The position numbers and the translations under genes are program-made. From the NCBI RefSeq assembly GCF_016908935.1, contig NZ_JAFBEV010000014.1, forward strand, positions 1 through 64,000: a stretch of DNA of 64,000 nt, in the 5' to 3' direction. Positions 1 to 8,623 of this stretch are shown in pieces (position 1 is the stretch's first letter; each line of letters begins with the position of its first letter). The notes beneath the pieces are model-generated. The model saw only the letters and a program-made list of their open reading frames with translations, had not been told where the DNA came from and did not search any database. The DNA comes from Sporolactobacillus spathodeae (GTDB taxonomy: Bacteria; Bacillota; Bacilli; Bacillales; Sporolactobacillaceae).

Positions 1-130
1 TTTTAATCACAAAATCGCATACATTCTTAACATACTAGAAAAACTTCGTTGAGCCAAGCCCTGTGAAAAATAGCTAATCCTTAGTTTCGCTTATACTTAA
101 TTCCCCTGAAATCTTATACATTTTTAAACG
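1..130 (+). repeat. Short-variant dispersed repeat at the window edge
   Basis: This gene-free stretch holds a copy of the intergenic repeat seen again near 47603, 50736 and 51822. It reads tagaaaaactt, then a gccaag block, then cttagttt, then acttaattc and tgaaatctta. The first 30 bases resemble the tail of a preceding long copy that lies mostly outside the window. The copy sits downstream of rnc, past its terminator. I see no coding potential here. Confidence 0.7.
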
Positions 131-135
131 TACAG

Positions 136-167
136 AAAAGACAGCCGAGAGTTCCCGGCTGTCTTTA
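136..167 (-). terminator. rnc intrinsic terminator
   Basis: Read on the minus strand, a stem AAAGACAGCCGGGA / TCTCGGCTGTCTTT is followed by TTC and begins right at the rnc stop codon. Both arms are A/T-rich at the base, so it can work on either strand. It ends the rnc transcript within this window. Confidence 0.85.
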
Positions 168-893
168 TTACCTGACGATGCTTTTTAATGCTTCACGTGC
201 AGCATTTTGTTCCGAGTCCTTCTTTGAATGACCCCTGCCGCTGCCGATGACCTTGCCGTCCAGTACGACTTTCGAGACAAATTCGCGCTGGTGCGCTGAA
301 CCCTTCTCTGTAACTAGTTCGTAATCCAGTTCGCCAAGATTTTCCCGTTGCACCGTTTCCTGCAATTGGCTCTTAAAATCCATCACATGGGAAAAAGTAC
401 CATCTTCAATTCTCGGATAAACAACCGACTCCAAAAAGCGGCTGACTTCTTGCAGCCCCTGATCGAGATACAACGCGCCAATGAATGCCTCGAACACATC
501 GCATAGCAGTCCTGGTCGCTTGCGGCCGCCCGTTGTCTCTTCGCCGCGGCCAAGGAAGATATTTTTTTCGAAATCGAGTGAATTTGCGAATTGGACAAGT
601 CCGGTTTCGCAGACAATTGCCGCCCGAAGTTTCGTCATCTCTCCCTCGGATAAATTCGGATAATGCTTGAACAGATACTGAGAAACCATTAATTCAAGCA
701 CGGCATCTCCAAGAAATTCAAGCCGCTCATAATCATCCGTAGCGCCACGGCGATGCTCATTCACATAAGATGCATGGGTAAAAGCCTGTAGCAGCAGTTT
801 TTCATTGGTAAAAACAAACGAGAATTTAGCCAACAGCTGATGAATGTGATCCAATGTTTCGTTTTGTTCTGCCTTCTTCTTTGATTCAGGCAT
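168..893 (-). CDS. rnc: Ribonuclease III
   Basis: Encodes a 241-aa RNase III, which cleaves double-stranded RNA in rRNA processing and mRNA turnover. The family signature [14 protein letters not shown] lies at about residues 55-68, with the catalytic acidic residues in it and again in the DVFEAFIGA segment. A C-terminal double-stranded RNA-binding domain starts near residue 170 (DFKSQLQE) and ends in the KKDSEQNAA helix. The ATG has GGAGG nine bases upstream. The gene follows acpP, as in B. subtilis, but a hairpin terminator at 944-986 lies between them, so rnc may depend on read-through or a weak promoter of its own. Confidence 0.97.
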   Translation of the reverse strand: MPESKKKAEQNETLDHIHQLLAKFSFVFTNEKLLLQAFTHASYVNEHRRGATDDYERLEFLGDAVLELMVSQYLFKHYPNLSEGEMTKLRAAIVCETGLVQFANSLDFEKNIFLGRGEETTGGRKRPGLLCDVFEAFIGALYLDQGLQEVSRFLESVVYPRIEDGTFSHVMDFKSQLQETVQRENLGELDYELVTEKGSAHQREFVSKVVLDGKVIGSGRGHSKKDSEQNAAREALKSIVR

Positions 894-943
894 CTATCAT
901 TACCTCCGCTTGCCCAAAACCCAGCCCTTTTCTCTAAATAAAA

Positions 944-986
944 GAAAAATCCCGATTTCATAAAAATTATTTTATAAAAGCGGGAC
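944..986 (-). terminator. Terminator between acpP and rnc
   Basis: On the minus strand TCCCG, an A/T-rich arm TTTTATAAAA, a TAA loop, TTTTTATGAAA and CGGGA form a long stem, followed by TTTTTCTTTT. It lies just downstream of the acpP stop codon. It should reduce transcription from the strong acpP promoter into rnc. Confidence 0.8.
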
Positions 987-1002
987 TCCATGAGTTAGGA
1001 TG

Positions 1003-1245
1003 TCAAGATTTGTGGCTCTGTATGTAAGTAATGACATCACCAACAGATTGAATCTTTTCTGCATCTTCATCTGAAATTTCCAGATTAAATTCGTCTTCAA
1101 GTTCCATGACAAGTTCTACGATATCAAGAGAATCGGCGTCCAGGTCTTCTTTGAAGGAAGCTTCCGGTTTTACATCGGCTTCGTCCACACCAAGTCTGTC
1201 GACAACGATTTTCTTCACACGTTCAAGTACATCTTGTTCTGCCAT
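1003..1245 (-). CDS. acpP: Acyl carrier protein
   Basis: An 80-aa acyl carrier protein, the carrier of growing acyl chains in type II fatty-acid synthesis. The phosphopantetheine site is Ser39 in the motif [18 protein letters not shown]. The protein is strongly acidic, as the family is. I chose the ATG at 1245 because GGGGAGGTG lies directly upstream; an in-frame ATG 18 bases earlier would bury that site. It has its own sigma-A-type promoter downstream of fabG and is followed by a terminator, which allows expression above that of the fab genes. Confidence 0.97.
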   Translation of the reverse strand: MAEQDVLERVKKIVVDRLGVDEADVKPEASFKEDLDADSLDIVELVMELEDEFNLEISDEDAEKIQSVGDVITYIQSHKS

Positions 1246-1277
1246 GTCTTCACCTCCCCTCAAAGATACCCTAAATT

Positions 1278-1306
1278 AAAATAACAGGAAATGGCATAAG
1301 AGTCAA
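1278..1306 (-). promoter_or_regulatory. acpP sigma-A promoter
   Basis: On the minus strand, TTGACT and TATTTT are separated by 17 bases. The -10 lies about 33 bases upstream of the acpP start. The promoter sits in the fabG-acpP gap, so acpP can be transcribed apart from the FapR-controlled fapR-fabD-fabG unit. Confidence 0.75.
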
Positions 1307-1353
1307 AACTTATTTTGCATACGACAGCTAAATGACGTTCTTGCTCAACTATT

Positions 1354-2100
1354 TTATTGCATCGCCATTCCGCCGTCAACGCTGAGCGTCTGACCCGTCA
1401 TGTAATCCGCAGCGCCCGAAGCAAGGAAACAAGCGACATGCGCAATATCTTCCGGCTGACCCAGACGTCCAAGTGGAATATCAGCTTTCATTTTGTCCTT
1501 GATTTCGTCGCTGAGTTTATCAGACATATCCGTTGCAATAAAACCAGGTGCGATCGCATTGACTGTAATGCCGCGCGAAGCGACTTCGCGTGCCGTTGTC
1601 TTTGTCAATCCAATGACGCCCGCTTTAGCAGCGACATAATTAGCCTGCCCAGCGTTGCCAAGGATGCCGACAACGGAGGCAATATTAATAATCTTCCCCT
1701 TTTTCTGTTTCATCATCGGCCGAAGCATTGCTTTGGTCATCAGGAAGACACCCTTCAGATTCGTATTGATCACGGCATCCCAGTCTTCTTCTTTCATGCG
1801 CATCAGCAGACCGTCACGCGTAATCCCAGCATTATTAACAAGAATGTCAATATGTCCGAATTTCTCCAATGCACGCTTGCAGATCAACTGGACATCCTGT
1901 TCCTTTGAGACATCGCCCTGGCAGACAAAAGCCTCTCGTCCCATGGCCCGGATTTCCGCGGCTGTCTCTTCTGCGCGTGCCTGATTGCCCGAATAATTGA
2001 CCACAATCGAGGCACCTTCACGCGCAAATGCCAACGCAATAGCACGGCCGATACCGCGCGAAGCACCAGTAATGAGTGCTGTCTGGCCTTCGAGAATCAT
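1354..2100 (-). CDS. fabG: 3-oxoacyl-ACP reductase FabG
   Basis: A 248-aa NADPH-dependent ketoacyl-ACP reductase of the short-chain dehydrogenase family, carrying out the first reduction of each elongation cycle. The cofactor motif TGASRGIG is near the N terminus. NNAG follows near residue 90, and the catalytic Ser and YxxxK are in NIASVVG and NYVAAKAG. The C terminus SVDGGMAMQ is typical. The ATG overlaps the fabD stop codon by one base (TGATG), so the two genes are translationally coupled. A longer frame starting 12 bases upstream lacks a better ribosome-binding site. Confidence 0.97.
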   Translation of the reverse strand: MILEGQTALITGASRGIGRAIALAFAREGASIVVNYSGNQARAEETAAEIRAMGREAFVCQGDVSKEQDVQLICKRALEKFGHIDILVNNAGITRDGLLMRMKEEDWDAVINTNLKGVFLMTKAMLRPMMKQKKGKIINIASVVGILGNAGQANYVAAKAGVIGLTKTTAREVASRGITVNAIAPGFIATDMSDKLSDEIKDKMKADIPLGRLGQPEDIAHVACFLASGAADYMTGQTLSVDGGMAMQ

Positions 2101-3047
2101 CACTCTGCACACTCCTTTAATTGTTCACTGACCGAATCAAGTGAAGCGATATCGTAAACGGACAGGATACGGGCACCGCGATGAATTTTTTTAATTAATC
2201 CACTCAGCACTTTTCCCGGTCCGACTTCAATATACGTGTCAACACCATTTGCTTTAAGCCGTTCGATCGATTCAATCCAGCGAACCGGCGAATAGAGCTG
2301 TTCAATAAGATGCGTGCGGATTTCATCTACTTGCGTCTCTTCAATAGCCGTACGATTAGCAATCACAGGTATTTCCGCGTGATGGATCGAAAGCGTATCC
2401 AGTGTCTGTCGCATCGCCTCAGCGGCAGGTATCATTAAAGAAGAATGGAATGGTCCACTGACTGATAACGGAACCACGCGCCGAGCGCCGCTTTCGCTTG
2501 CTAGCGTCGATGCTTTTGACACACCCTGAATTGAACCGGAAATAACAATTTGACCTGGAGCGTTCAGATTTGCCAGTTGGACAGGATTACCTTCTGCGCT
2601 GACTTTGTGACATAACTCGTCGAGTACATCTGCTTCCAAACCGAGCACGGCAGCCATCGTTCCTTCTCCGGCCGGAACAGCTTTTTCCATATGCAAACCG
2701 CGTTGTCGAACCCCATAAACGGCATCCTCGAAAGAAAAAACGCCAGCCGCATAAAGGGCGCTGTATTCGCCAAGACTGTGTCCAGCAACATAATCGGGAC
2801 GGATACCCTTTTTACGAAGCAGATCATAGAGCAGACAGCTAACCGTTAAAATTGCCGGCTGCGTATTTTCCGTCAATGTGAGTTTCTCTTCGGGTCCATT
2901 CATAATTAAATCAGTCAGCGGAAAACCGAGCCGCTTGTCCGCTAATAAAAACTTTTCTTTCGATTCCGCAGACTTCTCCAACAAGTCTTTACCCATGCCG
3001 ACTTGCTGCGAACCTTGTCCCGGAAAAACACATGCCACTTTAGTCAA
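2100..3047 (-). CDS. fabD: Malonyl-CoA:ACP transacylase
   Basis: A 315-aa malonyl transferase that loads malonyl groups onto ACP. GQGSQQVGMG near residue 10 forms the oxyanion region. The nucleophile is Ser91 in GHSLGEY. The catalytic His is in GPFHS, and the conserved Arg and Gln segments are present. GAGGAGG precedes the ATG. It directly follows fapR by 53 bases. In B. subtilis plsX sits between these two genes, and no plsX sequence is present here. Confidence 0.97.
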   Translation of the reverse strand: MTKVACVFPGQGSQQVGMGKDLLEKSAESKEKFLLADKRLGFPLTDLIMNGPEEKLTLTENTQPAILTVSCLLYDLLRKKGIRPDYVAGHSLGEYSALYAAGVFSFEDAVYGVRQRGLHMEKAVPAGEGTMAAVLGLEADVLDELCHKVSAEGNPVQLANLNAPGQIVISGSIQGVSKASTLASESGARRVVPLSVSGPFHSSLMIPAAEAMRQTLDTLSIHHAEIPVIANRTAIEETQVDEIRTHLIEQLYSPVRWIESIERLKANGVDTYIEVGPGKVLSGLIKKIHRGARILSVYDIASLDSVSEQLKECAE

Positions 3048-3100
3048 TGGTCAATAACCTCCTCAGTAACTTACCTTGCACAATCAAACTTTATACGCGT

Positions 3101-3700
3101 TCATGATTCTTCGTGTGCCGGTGCTGTCACGCCAGCCGTTTTCGTTTTGCCACTTGAGCGAAACATTGTAAAAACGCCTCGGAATACATGATCCTGTCCG
3201 GCATAACTGTTGACCTCGACAATTGTTCGGACATGTTCCTTCTCAATCACCTTTGCTTTGGCAACAACCCGCTCGCCGGTTTTGACTGGGCGGATAAAGT
3301 GAATCGACGCTTTCGAAGTCAGTGCCAACGCATCATTAATGACAGCGACTGCAAGTGAATTGGCCTGGGCAAAAAGATGATGGCCACGTGCAATACCAGT
3401 CCGGGAAAAAACATGCTCCTGACCGATTTCAAGCAGCGAAATGGCCTGCGCATCCAGTTGTAAGTCGACAATTTCGCCGATGACCTCATCTTCATGAAGC
3501 GCCTTCACATCATCAAATTGCCGTTTTGCGACGTATTTAATTCGCTCCCGCAATTCGGGAATCGACAACTCCATCCTGTCCAAGCGTATCGTTTGAACAC
3601 TAACACTGAATTTCTTTGCCAATGCATCATCCGTAATAAATGGATTCTCAGCTATCGTCTGTTTGAGCATCGCCTGGCGATCCTGCTTGCTCTTTCTCAA
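3101..3700 (-). CDS. fapR: Fatty-acid/phospholipid synthesis repressor FapR
   Basis: A 199-aa transcription factor that represses lipid-synthesis genes and is released by malonyl-CoA. The N terminus is a DeoR-type helix-turn-helix ([19 protein letters not shown]). The C terminus is a hot-dog ligand domain with [18 protein letters not shown] and [14 protein letters not shown] place the start at TTG (position 3700). From there the protein aligns end to end with the B. subtilis N terminus, and GGACGG lies ten bases upstream. A FapR-box-like palindrome about 55 bases upstream suggests autoregulation. The last residues (about ten) extend past the usual family end. Confidence 0.95.
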   Translation of the reverse strand: MRKSKQDRQAMLKQTIAENPFITDDALAKKFSVSVQTIRLDRMELSIPELRERIKYVAKRQFDDVKALHEDEVIGEIVDLQLDAQAISLLEIGQEHVFSRTGIARGHHLFAQANSLAVAVINDALALTSKASIHFIRPVKTGERVVAKAKVIEKEHVRTIVEVNSYAGQDHVFRGVFTMFRSSGKTKTAGVTAPAHEES

Positions 3701-3754
3701 ATTTCGGACACCGTCCTTTGCGCTTGCCCCATTGATGTTGATCAATCGCCGTTC

Positions 3755-3771
3755 TTATGACTAGATAATAA
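3755..3771. promoter_or_regulatory. FapR operator (FapR box)
   Basis: The 17-bp imperfect palindrome reads TTATTATCTAGTCATAA on the minus strand. It resembles the FapR-box form I remember from B. subtilis (TTAGTACCTAGTCTTAA) at 14 of 17 positions. It is placed upstream of the fapR TTG start, next to a TATACT that may be the -10. Direct binding is inferred. Confidence 0.6.
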
Positions 3772-3897
3772 TAGCAAGTATATCACAAGCGGGCGGGTCC
3801 GTGTAGGGCAAGGCAAAAAGGAAGAAACTGATCACCTTTTACAAGCTTTCCAACCTTAATAGCTTACGATTCAGATCCCGCCTAGGTTTCAAGAAAT

Positions 3898-5940
3898 TTA
3901 ATCAAGCCTCTTTTTATCAAGTATCCCTGCAGCTCTAAGCGGTGCACGAAGCAAATGGTACGCATCCTCTTGCCAAAATGACTGACTGCGAACCATTTTG
4001 GCTGCATCCTGCCTGGCTGCGGCAAGTGTTTGAAAATCATGCACAAGGTCAGCCAATTTAAAATCCGGCAGACCACTTTGTTTGCTGCCGAAAAAGTCGC
4101 CAGGTCCGCGTAACTTCAAATCTAATTCAGATAATTTGAACCCATCCGTTGTCTCTGTCATCCACTTCATCTTTTCCTTACTTGTCTCCGACTTTGCTTC
4201 AGCGACAAGCACACAATATGACTGATTGCTGCCACGCCCAACCCGACCGCGCAGCTGGTGCAACTGCGATAAACCGAAGCGGTCGGCGTCATTGACAATC
4301 ATCAGTGTCGCATTCGGCACGTTGACACCGACTTCGACAACAGTTGTGGCGACGAGGACTTGCACCTGATTCATTTTAAAACGATTCATAACGTCCGCCT
4401 TCTCCTCAGGATTCAGGCGTCCGTGCATCAAACCGACCTGAATGCCCGTGAGTGCTTGTGTCAGCTGGCTATGCATATCGAGTGCATTCTGTACGTCAAG
4501 CTGTTCAGATTCTTCAATCAGCGGACAAACAACATATGCCTGGCGTCCGGCAGCAACGGCACGGCGGATAAACGTAATCACTCGATCCATCAAGTCATGG
4601 CGCACCCAATAGGTTTTTATTGGCTTTCTACCACCGGGCAATTCGCTAATTGTTGAGACATCCATATCGCCGAAGACAGTCAAAGCAAGTGTCCGCGGAA
4701 TTGGCGTCGCCGTCATGTACAACACGTCCGGTTCCTGCCCTTTTTCCCGCAAAAGGCGTCGCTGAACGACACCAAAACGGTGTTGCTCATCGGTTACCAC
4801 CAAGCCGAGGCGTCGGTAATGAACCTCATCTTGAATCAACGCATGGGTGCCAATTAATATATCAATGGCGCCTTCCTTCAATTGTTCAAGCAACAGCTTT
4901 CTTTTTTTCCCGCGAACATTCCCGGTCAGTAGTGCGGTCCGAATTGAAAAAGCGGAAAAAAGCTGTTCCAAGCTGTCCGCATGCTGTTCCGCTAGGATCT
5001 CCGTCGGCGCCATCAACGCCCCTTGATAACCAGCAGTCACTGCGGCGAATAAGGCAATCGCAGCGACGATCGTTTTCCCTGAACCTACATCACCCTGTAG
5101 CAGGCGATTCATCGCTGACGGTTGCTTCATGTCCTCAAGAATTTCATGGAGTACTGTTTGTTGCGCATCCGTCAGATGAAACGGAAGTGCCTCGATAAAT
5201 GCCTGAAGACGTACGTTATCTACTGCAAAAGCCACACCGTTTTTTGCTTTCTGTCGCTTTAATCGATGTGCTTGCATTTTTAGTTCATATATGAGGAATT
5301 CTTCATAAACAAGTCGGCGCCGCGCCTGTTTCAAACGCTGAGTGGATGAGGGAAAATGAATTTCGCGTACGGCTTCTTCGCGTCCCAGAAGGCGGTAGCG
5401 CTCTCTAAGCGAATCCGGAAGATTCTCAGCTAATTGCCCGGCGAATTGTGTCAAGGCCTGGCGAACGATTGTCCGCAATTTTTTTACAGAAATTCCTTCT
5501 TTAACTGGATAAACCGGTAGCCATTCACCTTTGTCGGTTGGAAGGCCATTATGAAATTCAGTTACAGTCAATACGGCCCTTCCCTGTTCCCATTTTCCCG
5601 TCAGTGTCACCGTATCCCCTAACTTCAGCGTCCGCTTGAGATACGGCCGATTAAAGAGAACGGCGGTTATGAGATATCGACCGGAGAGCACCCGTACCGA
5701 AATACGTGATCGCTTTTTCGCATAATATGAAAAAAGCGGTTCGCTCTGAATCTTGCCGACGATTGTTGCATGCTCGCCATCAGCAATCGTGCTCAGATCC
5801 CGAACCGCATAATTTTCATAGCGATATGGAAAATAATTAATAAGGTCAGCCGCAGTAGCAATTTCCAGTTTCTGCAGCTGATCGGCAAAAGCGTGACCGA
5901 CTCCTTTTATTGATCCAACTGGAAAGTCTGCAAGCGTCAT
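3898..5940 (-). CDS. recG: ATP-dependent DNA helicase RecG
   Basis: A 680-aa superfamily 2 helicase that remodels stalled replication forks and branched recombination intermediates. The N-terminal wedge/OB region covers roughly residues 50-160. The helicase core has Walker A GDVGSGKT near residue 285, the Walker B DEQH box in TDEQHRFG, TATPIPRT (motif III), and QLRGRVGRG (motif VI). A C-terminal KSGLPDFKLADL block is typical of RecG. The ATG overlaps the sdaAA stop codon by four bases (ATGA). The gap to fapR (197 bases) holds the FapR box and no clear terminator. Confidence 0.97.
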   Translation of the reverse strand: MTLADFPVGSIKGVGHAFADQLQKLEIATAADLINYFPYRYENYAVRDLSTIADGEHATIVGKIQSEPLFSYYAKKRSRISVRVLSGRYLITAVLFNRPYLKRTLKLGDTVTLTGKWEQGRAVLTVTEFHNGLPTDKGEWLPVYPVKEGISVKKLRTIVRQALTQFAGQLAENLPDSLRERYRLLGREEAVREIHFPSSTQRLKQARRRLVYEEFLIYELKMQAHRLKRQKAKNGVAFAVDNVRLQAFIEALPFHLTDAQQTVLHEILEDMKQPSAMNRLLQGDVGSGKTIVAAIALFAAVTAGYQGALMAPTEILAEQHADSLEQLFSAFSIRTALLTGNVRGKKRKLLLEQLKEGAIDILIGTHALIQDEVHYRRLGLVVTDEQHRFGVVQRRLLREKGQEPDVLYMTATPIPRTLALTVFGDMDVSTISELPGGRKPIKTYWVRHDLMDRVITFIRRAVAAGRQAYVVCPLIEESEQLDVQNALDMHSQLTQALTGIQVGLMHGRLNPEEKADVMNRFKMNQVQVLVATTVVEVGVNVPNATLMIVNDADRFGLSQLHQLRGRVGRGSNQSYCVLVAEAKSETSKEKMKWMTETTDGFKLSELDLKLRGPGDFFGSKQSGLPDFKLADLVHDFQTLAAARQDAAKMVRSQSFWQEDAYHLLRAPLRAAGILDKKRLD

Positions 5941-6845
5941 GGATGCTTCGTGACGGATTTTTGTCCATCGTGTCCGAAGATCTGTCTTTTCAACGCTCTG
6001 CCTCTCGGCGTATCTGCGAGACCGCCTTGTGCTGTTTCGCGGAATGCGGCCGGCATCATCCTGCCAACTCGATACATCGCTTCAATCACTTCATCGCATG
6101 GGATTCGGCTTTCAATTCCTGCAAGCGCCATATCGGCTGCAACAAGTGCCGTCGACGCACCTACCGCATTTCTTTTCACACAGGGAACCTCGACAAGTCC
6201 GGCAACCGGGTCGCAGATCAGGCCAAGCATATTGCCAAGTGCGATCGCCATGGCGTGCGCCGATTGCTGTGGCGATCCGCCCGCAAGTTCCACCGCCGCC
6301 GCAGCTGCCATACCCGTTGCCGAACCAACTTCAGCCTGACAACCGCCCGCCGCTCCAGATATAGAGGCATTATTCGCGACGACAAAGCCGAAAGCACCCG
6401 CTGTGAACAAAAAGCGAACCATTTGGTCGCGTGTCGGTGCCGGTTTCAGACGCTCACATAAGCCAAACAGCGTTCCTGGAACAACGCCTGCCGATCCAGC
6501 CGTTGGTGTCGCGCAGATAACGCCCATAGCCGCGTTGACTTCATTCGTTGCCATTGCCTTGCTGACCGCGTCAAGCATGGCGACGCCTGAGAGCGTCTGC
6601 CCCTCAGCTAGATATGCCTGTAACCGTTTCGCATCACCACCGGTCAGACCCGAATGTGAACGGATATTTTCGCTAATGCCTCGCTTGACCGCGTCTTCCA
6701 TTACATCCAGATTGCTGGACATTTTTGCAAAAATAGCTTCACGGTTGCTCCCGGTTGTTTCAATTTCCGTCTCTATCATAATTTCCGATATCTTTTTTTG
6801 ATCTTTTTCCGCCAATTCGACAAGTTCTTTAACTGTCTGAAACAT
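5937..6845 (-). CDS. sdaAA: L-serine dehydratase, alpha subunit
   Basis: A 302-aa subunit of the two-part, iron-sulfur L-serine dehydratase that converts serine to pyruvate and ammonia. Cysteines expected to ligate the [4Fe-4S] cluster are in GVICATPTAGSAG, GAAGGCQAEVGSA and GLICDPVAGLVEVPC. Its partner sdaAB lies 36 bases upstream, and recG overlaps its stop codon. In many Bacillales the order is yloU-yloV-sdaAB-sdaAA-recG; here yloV is missing. Confidence 0.96.
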   Translation of the reverse strand: MFQTVKELVELAEKDQKKISEIMIETEIETTGSNREAIFAKMSSNLDVMEDAVKRGISENIRSHSGLTGGDAKRLQAYLAEGQTLSGVAMLDAVSKAMATNEVNAAMGVICATPTAGSAGVVPGTLFGLCERLKPAPTRDQMVRFLFTAGAFGFVVANNASISGAAGGCQAEVGSATGMAAAAAVELAGGSPQQSAHAMAIALGNMLGLICDPVAGLVEVPCVKRNAVGASTALVAADMALAGIESRIPCDEVIEAMYRVGRMMPAAFRETAQGGLADTPRGRALKRQIFGHDGQKSVTKHP

Positions 6846-6881
6846 AAGTCAATCTTCCCCTTCTGCAAGCCTCTTGCACAG

Positions 6882-7544
6882 TTAAGATAAAACAGCAACA
6901 TGAAGTATATTCGGCAAAAGCCCAACTTCCTCCGCAAGTTTCCCGCCGATTTCCTCATCGGTCTGAATCACCATCAGAGCGAGGCTCCCTTTAACTTTAC
7001 GTGAGACTTCCATATAGGATATGTTCATTTCGTATTTTGCGATCAGTGAAGCAACTTCCGCCACCGCGCCATATTTATCCTGATGGAGAATAAACAGAGC
7101 CGGATTACTGCCAGACAGCGAAATATTAAAACCGTCGACTTCGATTATCTCAATCTTTCCGCCGCCTATCGACACCCCCACCACTTCAATGTCACTTTGC
7201 TGATCGGATAAGCGTATTCGGACTGTATTTGGATGTTCTGTCTCCGTTTCTTTATCGGCTATAAATGAGATTTTCAAATCCTCTTTTTGGGCCAACTCAA
7301 GTGCATCAGGCAAGCGCGGATCGTTGGGTTCGAAGTCGAGCAAACCGGCAATTATCGCCACATCCGTCCCATGTCCCTGATACGTTTCAGCAAATGATCC
7401 GTAAAGCGTAATCGCTGCTTCCATCGGCTGTGCGCCAAATAAATGACGCGCCACCCGCCCGATTCGTACAGCACCCGCGGTATGTGAACTGGATGGGCCA
7501 ATCATTACCGGACCGATTATGTCAAAAACGCTGCGATATTTCAT
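6882..7544 (-). CDS. sdaAB: L-serine dehydratase, beta subunit
   Basis: A 220-aa partner of SdaAA. The N terminus carries the family motif FDIIGPVMIGPSSSHTAGA, and the C terminus is an ACT domain (from about residue 148) that probably senses serine. The start at 7544 has AAAGGAG eight bases upstream. An upstream in-frame extension of 37 codons runs into yloU and has no family similarity. It begins 16 bases after yloU, with no room for the DAK-type kinase gene yloV that is usually between them. Confidence 0.96.
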   Translation of the reverse strand: MKYRSVFDIIGPVMIGPSSSHTAGAVRIGRVARHLFGAQPMEAAITLYGSFAETYQGHGTDVAIIAGLLDFEPNDPRLPDALELAQKEDLKISFIADKETETEHPNTVRIRLSDQQSDIEVVGVSIGGGKIEIIEVDGFNISLSGSNPALFILHQDKYGAVAEVASLIAKYEMNISYMEVSRKVKGSLALMVIQTDEEIGGKLAEEVGLLPNILHVAVLS

Positions 7545-7560
7545 CAATCTATACTCCTTT

Positions 7561-7947
7561 TCAATCTTCTGAATCCTGATCCGCCGGCTTTTCAGCCAGG
7601 CGAACCCCCTGTACATAAACGTTGATTTCCACCGCCTGGAGACTGAGCATCTCACTCAGCGCCTCTTTTACGCGATGCTGCAGTTCAATGGCCACATTGG
7701 AAATCTGTGTGCCATAACTGACAATAATATACATGTCAATCAATAAATTATCGTCTTCATCAAAAGAAGCGACGACACCTCGACTGAAATTTTCTTTTTT
7801 CAGCAGTTCATCAAACCCGTCCTTCAACTGGTTTTTCGATGCCATGCCAACAATTCCTTCACATGAGACAGCTACTCCGCCAGCAATCTTTGTAATGACA
7901 TCCATGGAAATATCAATTTGTCCGTAATTATTCGTCGATGCTATCAT
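7561..7947 (-). CDS. yloU: Asp23/Gls24 family protein YloU
   Basis: A 128-aa Asp23/Gls24 protein. The family core GIVGMASKNQLKDGFDELLKKENF and the YIIVSYG..I..VA segment are clear. YloU-type proteins are conserved beside the FakA-type kinase yloV and have been linked to envelope stress and lipid metabolism in other Firmicutes; the function here is inferred from family only. GGGAG lies seven bases upstream of the ATG. It opens the operon yloU-sdaAB-sdaAA-recG and is divergent from rpmB. Confidence 0.93.
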   Translation of the reverse strand: MIASTNNYGQIDISMDVITKIAGGVAVSCEGIVGMASKNQLKDGFDELLKKENFSRGVVASFDEDDNLLIDMYIIVSYGTQISNVAIELQHRVKEALSEMLSLQAVEINVYVQGVRLAEKPADQDSED

Positions 7948-8085
7948 GTTCGTACTCCCTTCAGATTGTGAACCTTATTCTCATCAGCAATGTAACTGTT
8001 TCTTTTCATTCTTTCTTATCAATTGCTGTAACAAGCCATTCACGGACACGTTCCGCAATCTCCCGACAACCCACTTTTCCTACTA

Positions 8086-8114
8086 ATTTTACACTAGCCG
8101 TTTTAAATTGGAAA
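8086..8114 (-). promoter_or_regulatory. Weak candidate promoter for yloU operon
   Basis: TTTCCA and TAAAAT are separated by 17 bases on the minus strand, about 140 bases upstream of yloU. The -35 is poor. It sits in the divergent yloU/rpmB spacer (7948-8223), which otherwise holds only the rpmB promoter. Confidence 0.35.
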
Positions 8115-8150
8115 GATTCAGCTTGACTGAGTCTAAATTATTAATTCTGG

Positions 8151-8179
8151 TTGCTTCCTCTTCCTGTGCATGGTAATAT
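8151..8179 (+). promoter_or_regulatory. rpmB promoter
   Basis: TTGCTT and TAATAT are separated by 17 bases on the plus strand. The -10 is 44 bases upstream of the rpmB start. This is the only plus-strand gene promoter I can support in the window. Confidence 0.7.
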
Positions 8180-8223
8180 AAAATTATTGCTTAATGAATG
8201 TTTGTGCAGGGAGGGTATCTTGA

Positions 8224-8412
8224 ATGGGACGTAAATGTTTCGTTACAGGCAAAACAACCAAATTTGGTCAGAATCGTTCATTTGCTGAAAATAAATCGAA
8301 ACGTACTTTCAAAGCGAATCTGCAAAAAGTTCGCATTCTCGTTGACGGCAGTCCAAAACGCGTTTATGTATCAACTAAAGCGCTGAAGGCTGGAAAAGTC
8401 GAACGCGTTTAA
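8224..8412 (+). CDS. rpmB: 50S ribosomal protein L28
   Basis: A 62-aa basic ribosomal protein, bL28. [21 protein letters not shown] and [16 protein letters not shown] align along the full length with Bacillus L28. It is the only gene here on the plus strand, as in B. subtilis, where rpmB is also opposite to its neighbours. GGGAGGG precedes the ATG by eight bases. There is only one Cys, so this is the Cys-poor, zinc-free form. A promoter and a terminator make it a single-gene transcript. Confidence 0.97.
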   Translation: MGRKCFVTGKTTKFGQNRSFAENKSKRTFKANLQKVRILVDGSPKRVYVSTKALKAGKVERV

Positions 8413-8419
8413 TGCAACG

Positions 8420-8455
8420 AAACCGTTGGTTGGAAACAGCCGGCGGTTTTTTTGT
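8420..8455 (+). terminator. rpmB terminator
   Basis: The stem AAACCGTTGGTTG / CAGCCGGCGGTTT, with a GAAA loop and several G-U pairs, is followed by TTTTTTTG. It starts eight bases after the rpmB stop codon. Confidence 0.85.
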
Positions 8456-8572
8456 ACTTTTAGTACCGCGGAAATGATCGCAGAATCATCAAATGGACCC
8501 AATTGTATGAGAAGTACTTTCTGGAAACAAGTGCAGTTAATTTTCGTGTAAAATCAAAGATTTCAATCTCGT

Positions 8573-8610
8573 AAAAAAGGTGCCCCGCGCTCGTGCGGGG
8601 CACCTTTTTT
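8573..8610. terminator. Bidirectional terminator between spoVM and rpmB
   Basis: The perfect stem AAAAAAGGTGCCCCGC / GCGGGGCACCTTTTTT encloses a short loop. It has A and T tracts on both sides, so it can stop spoVM transcripts from the right and rpmB read-through from the left. The region 8456-8572 between the two terminators shows nothing else. Confidence 0.9.
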
Positions 8611-8623
8611 ATCTGCCGCGTCC

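Noticed and set aside
3083-3103. ATG overlapping the fapR stop codon as a plsX start remnant
   Set aside because: The frame closes after six codons and does not resemble the PlsX N terminus. I see no trace of plsX.
5950-6801. Open plus-strand frames of up to 132 codons opposite sdaAA
   Set aside because: They are antisense to a clear conserved gene and arise from its codon usage. No start signals or recognisable domains.
8413-8623. A small RNA gene between rpmB and spoVM
   Set aside because: Two terminators account for the structured parts; no promoter or conserved structure was seen between them.
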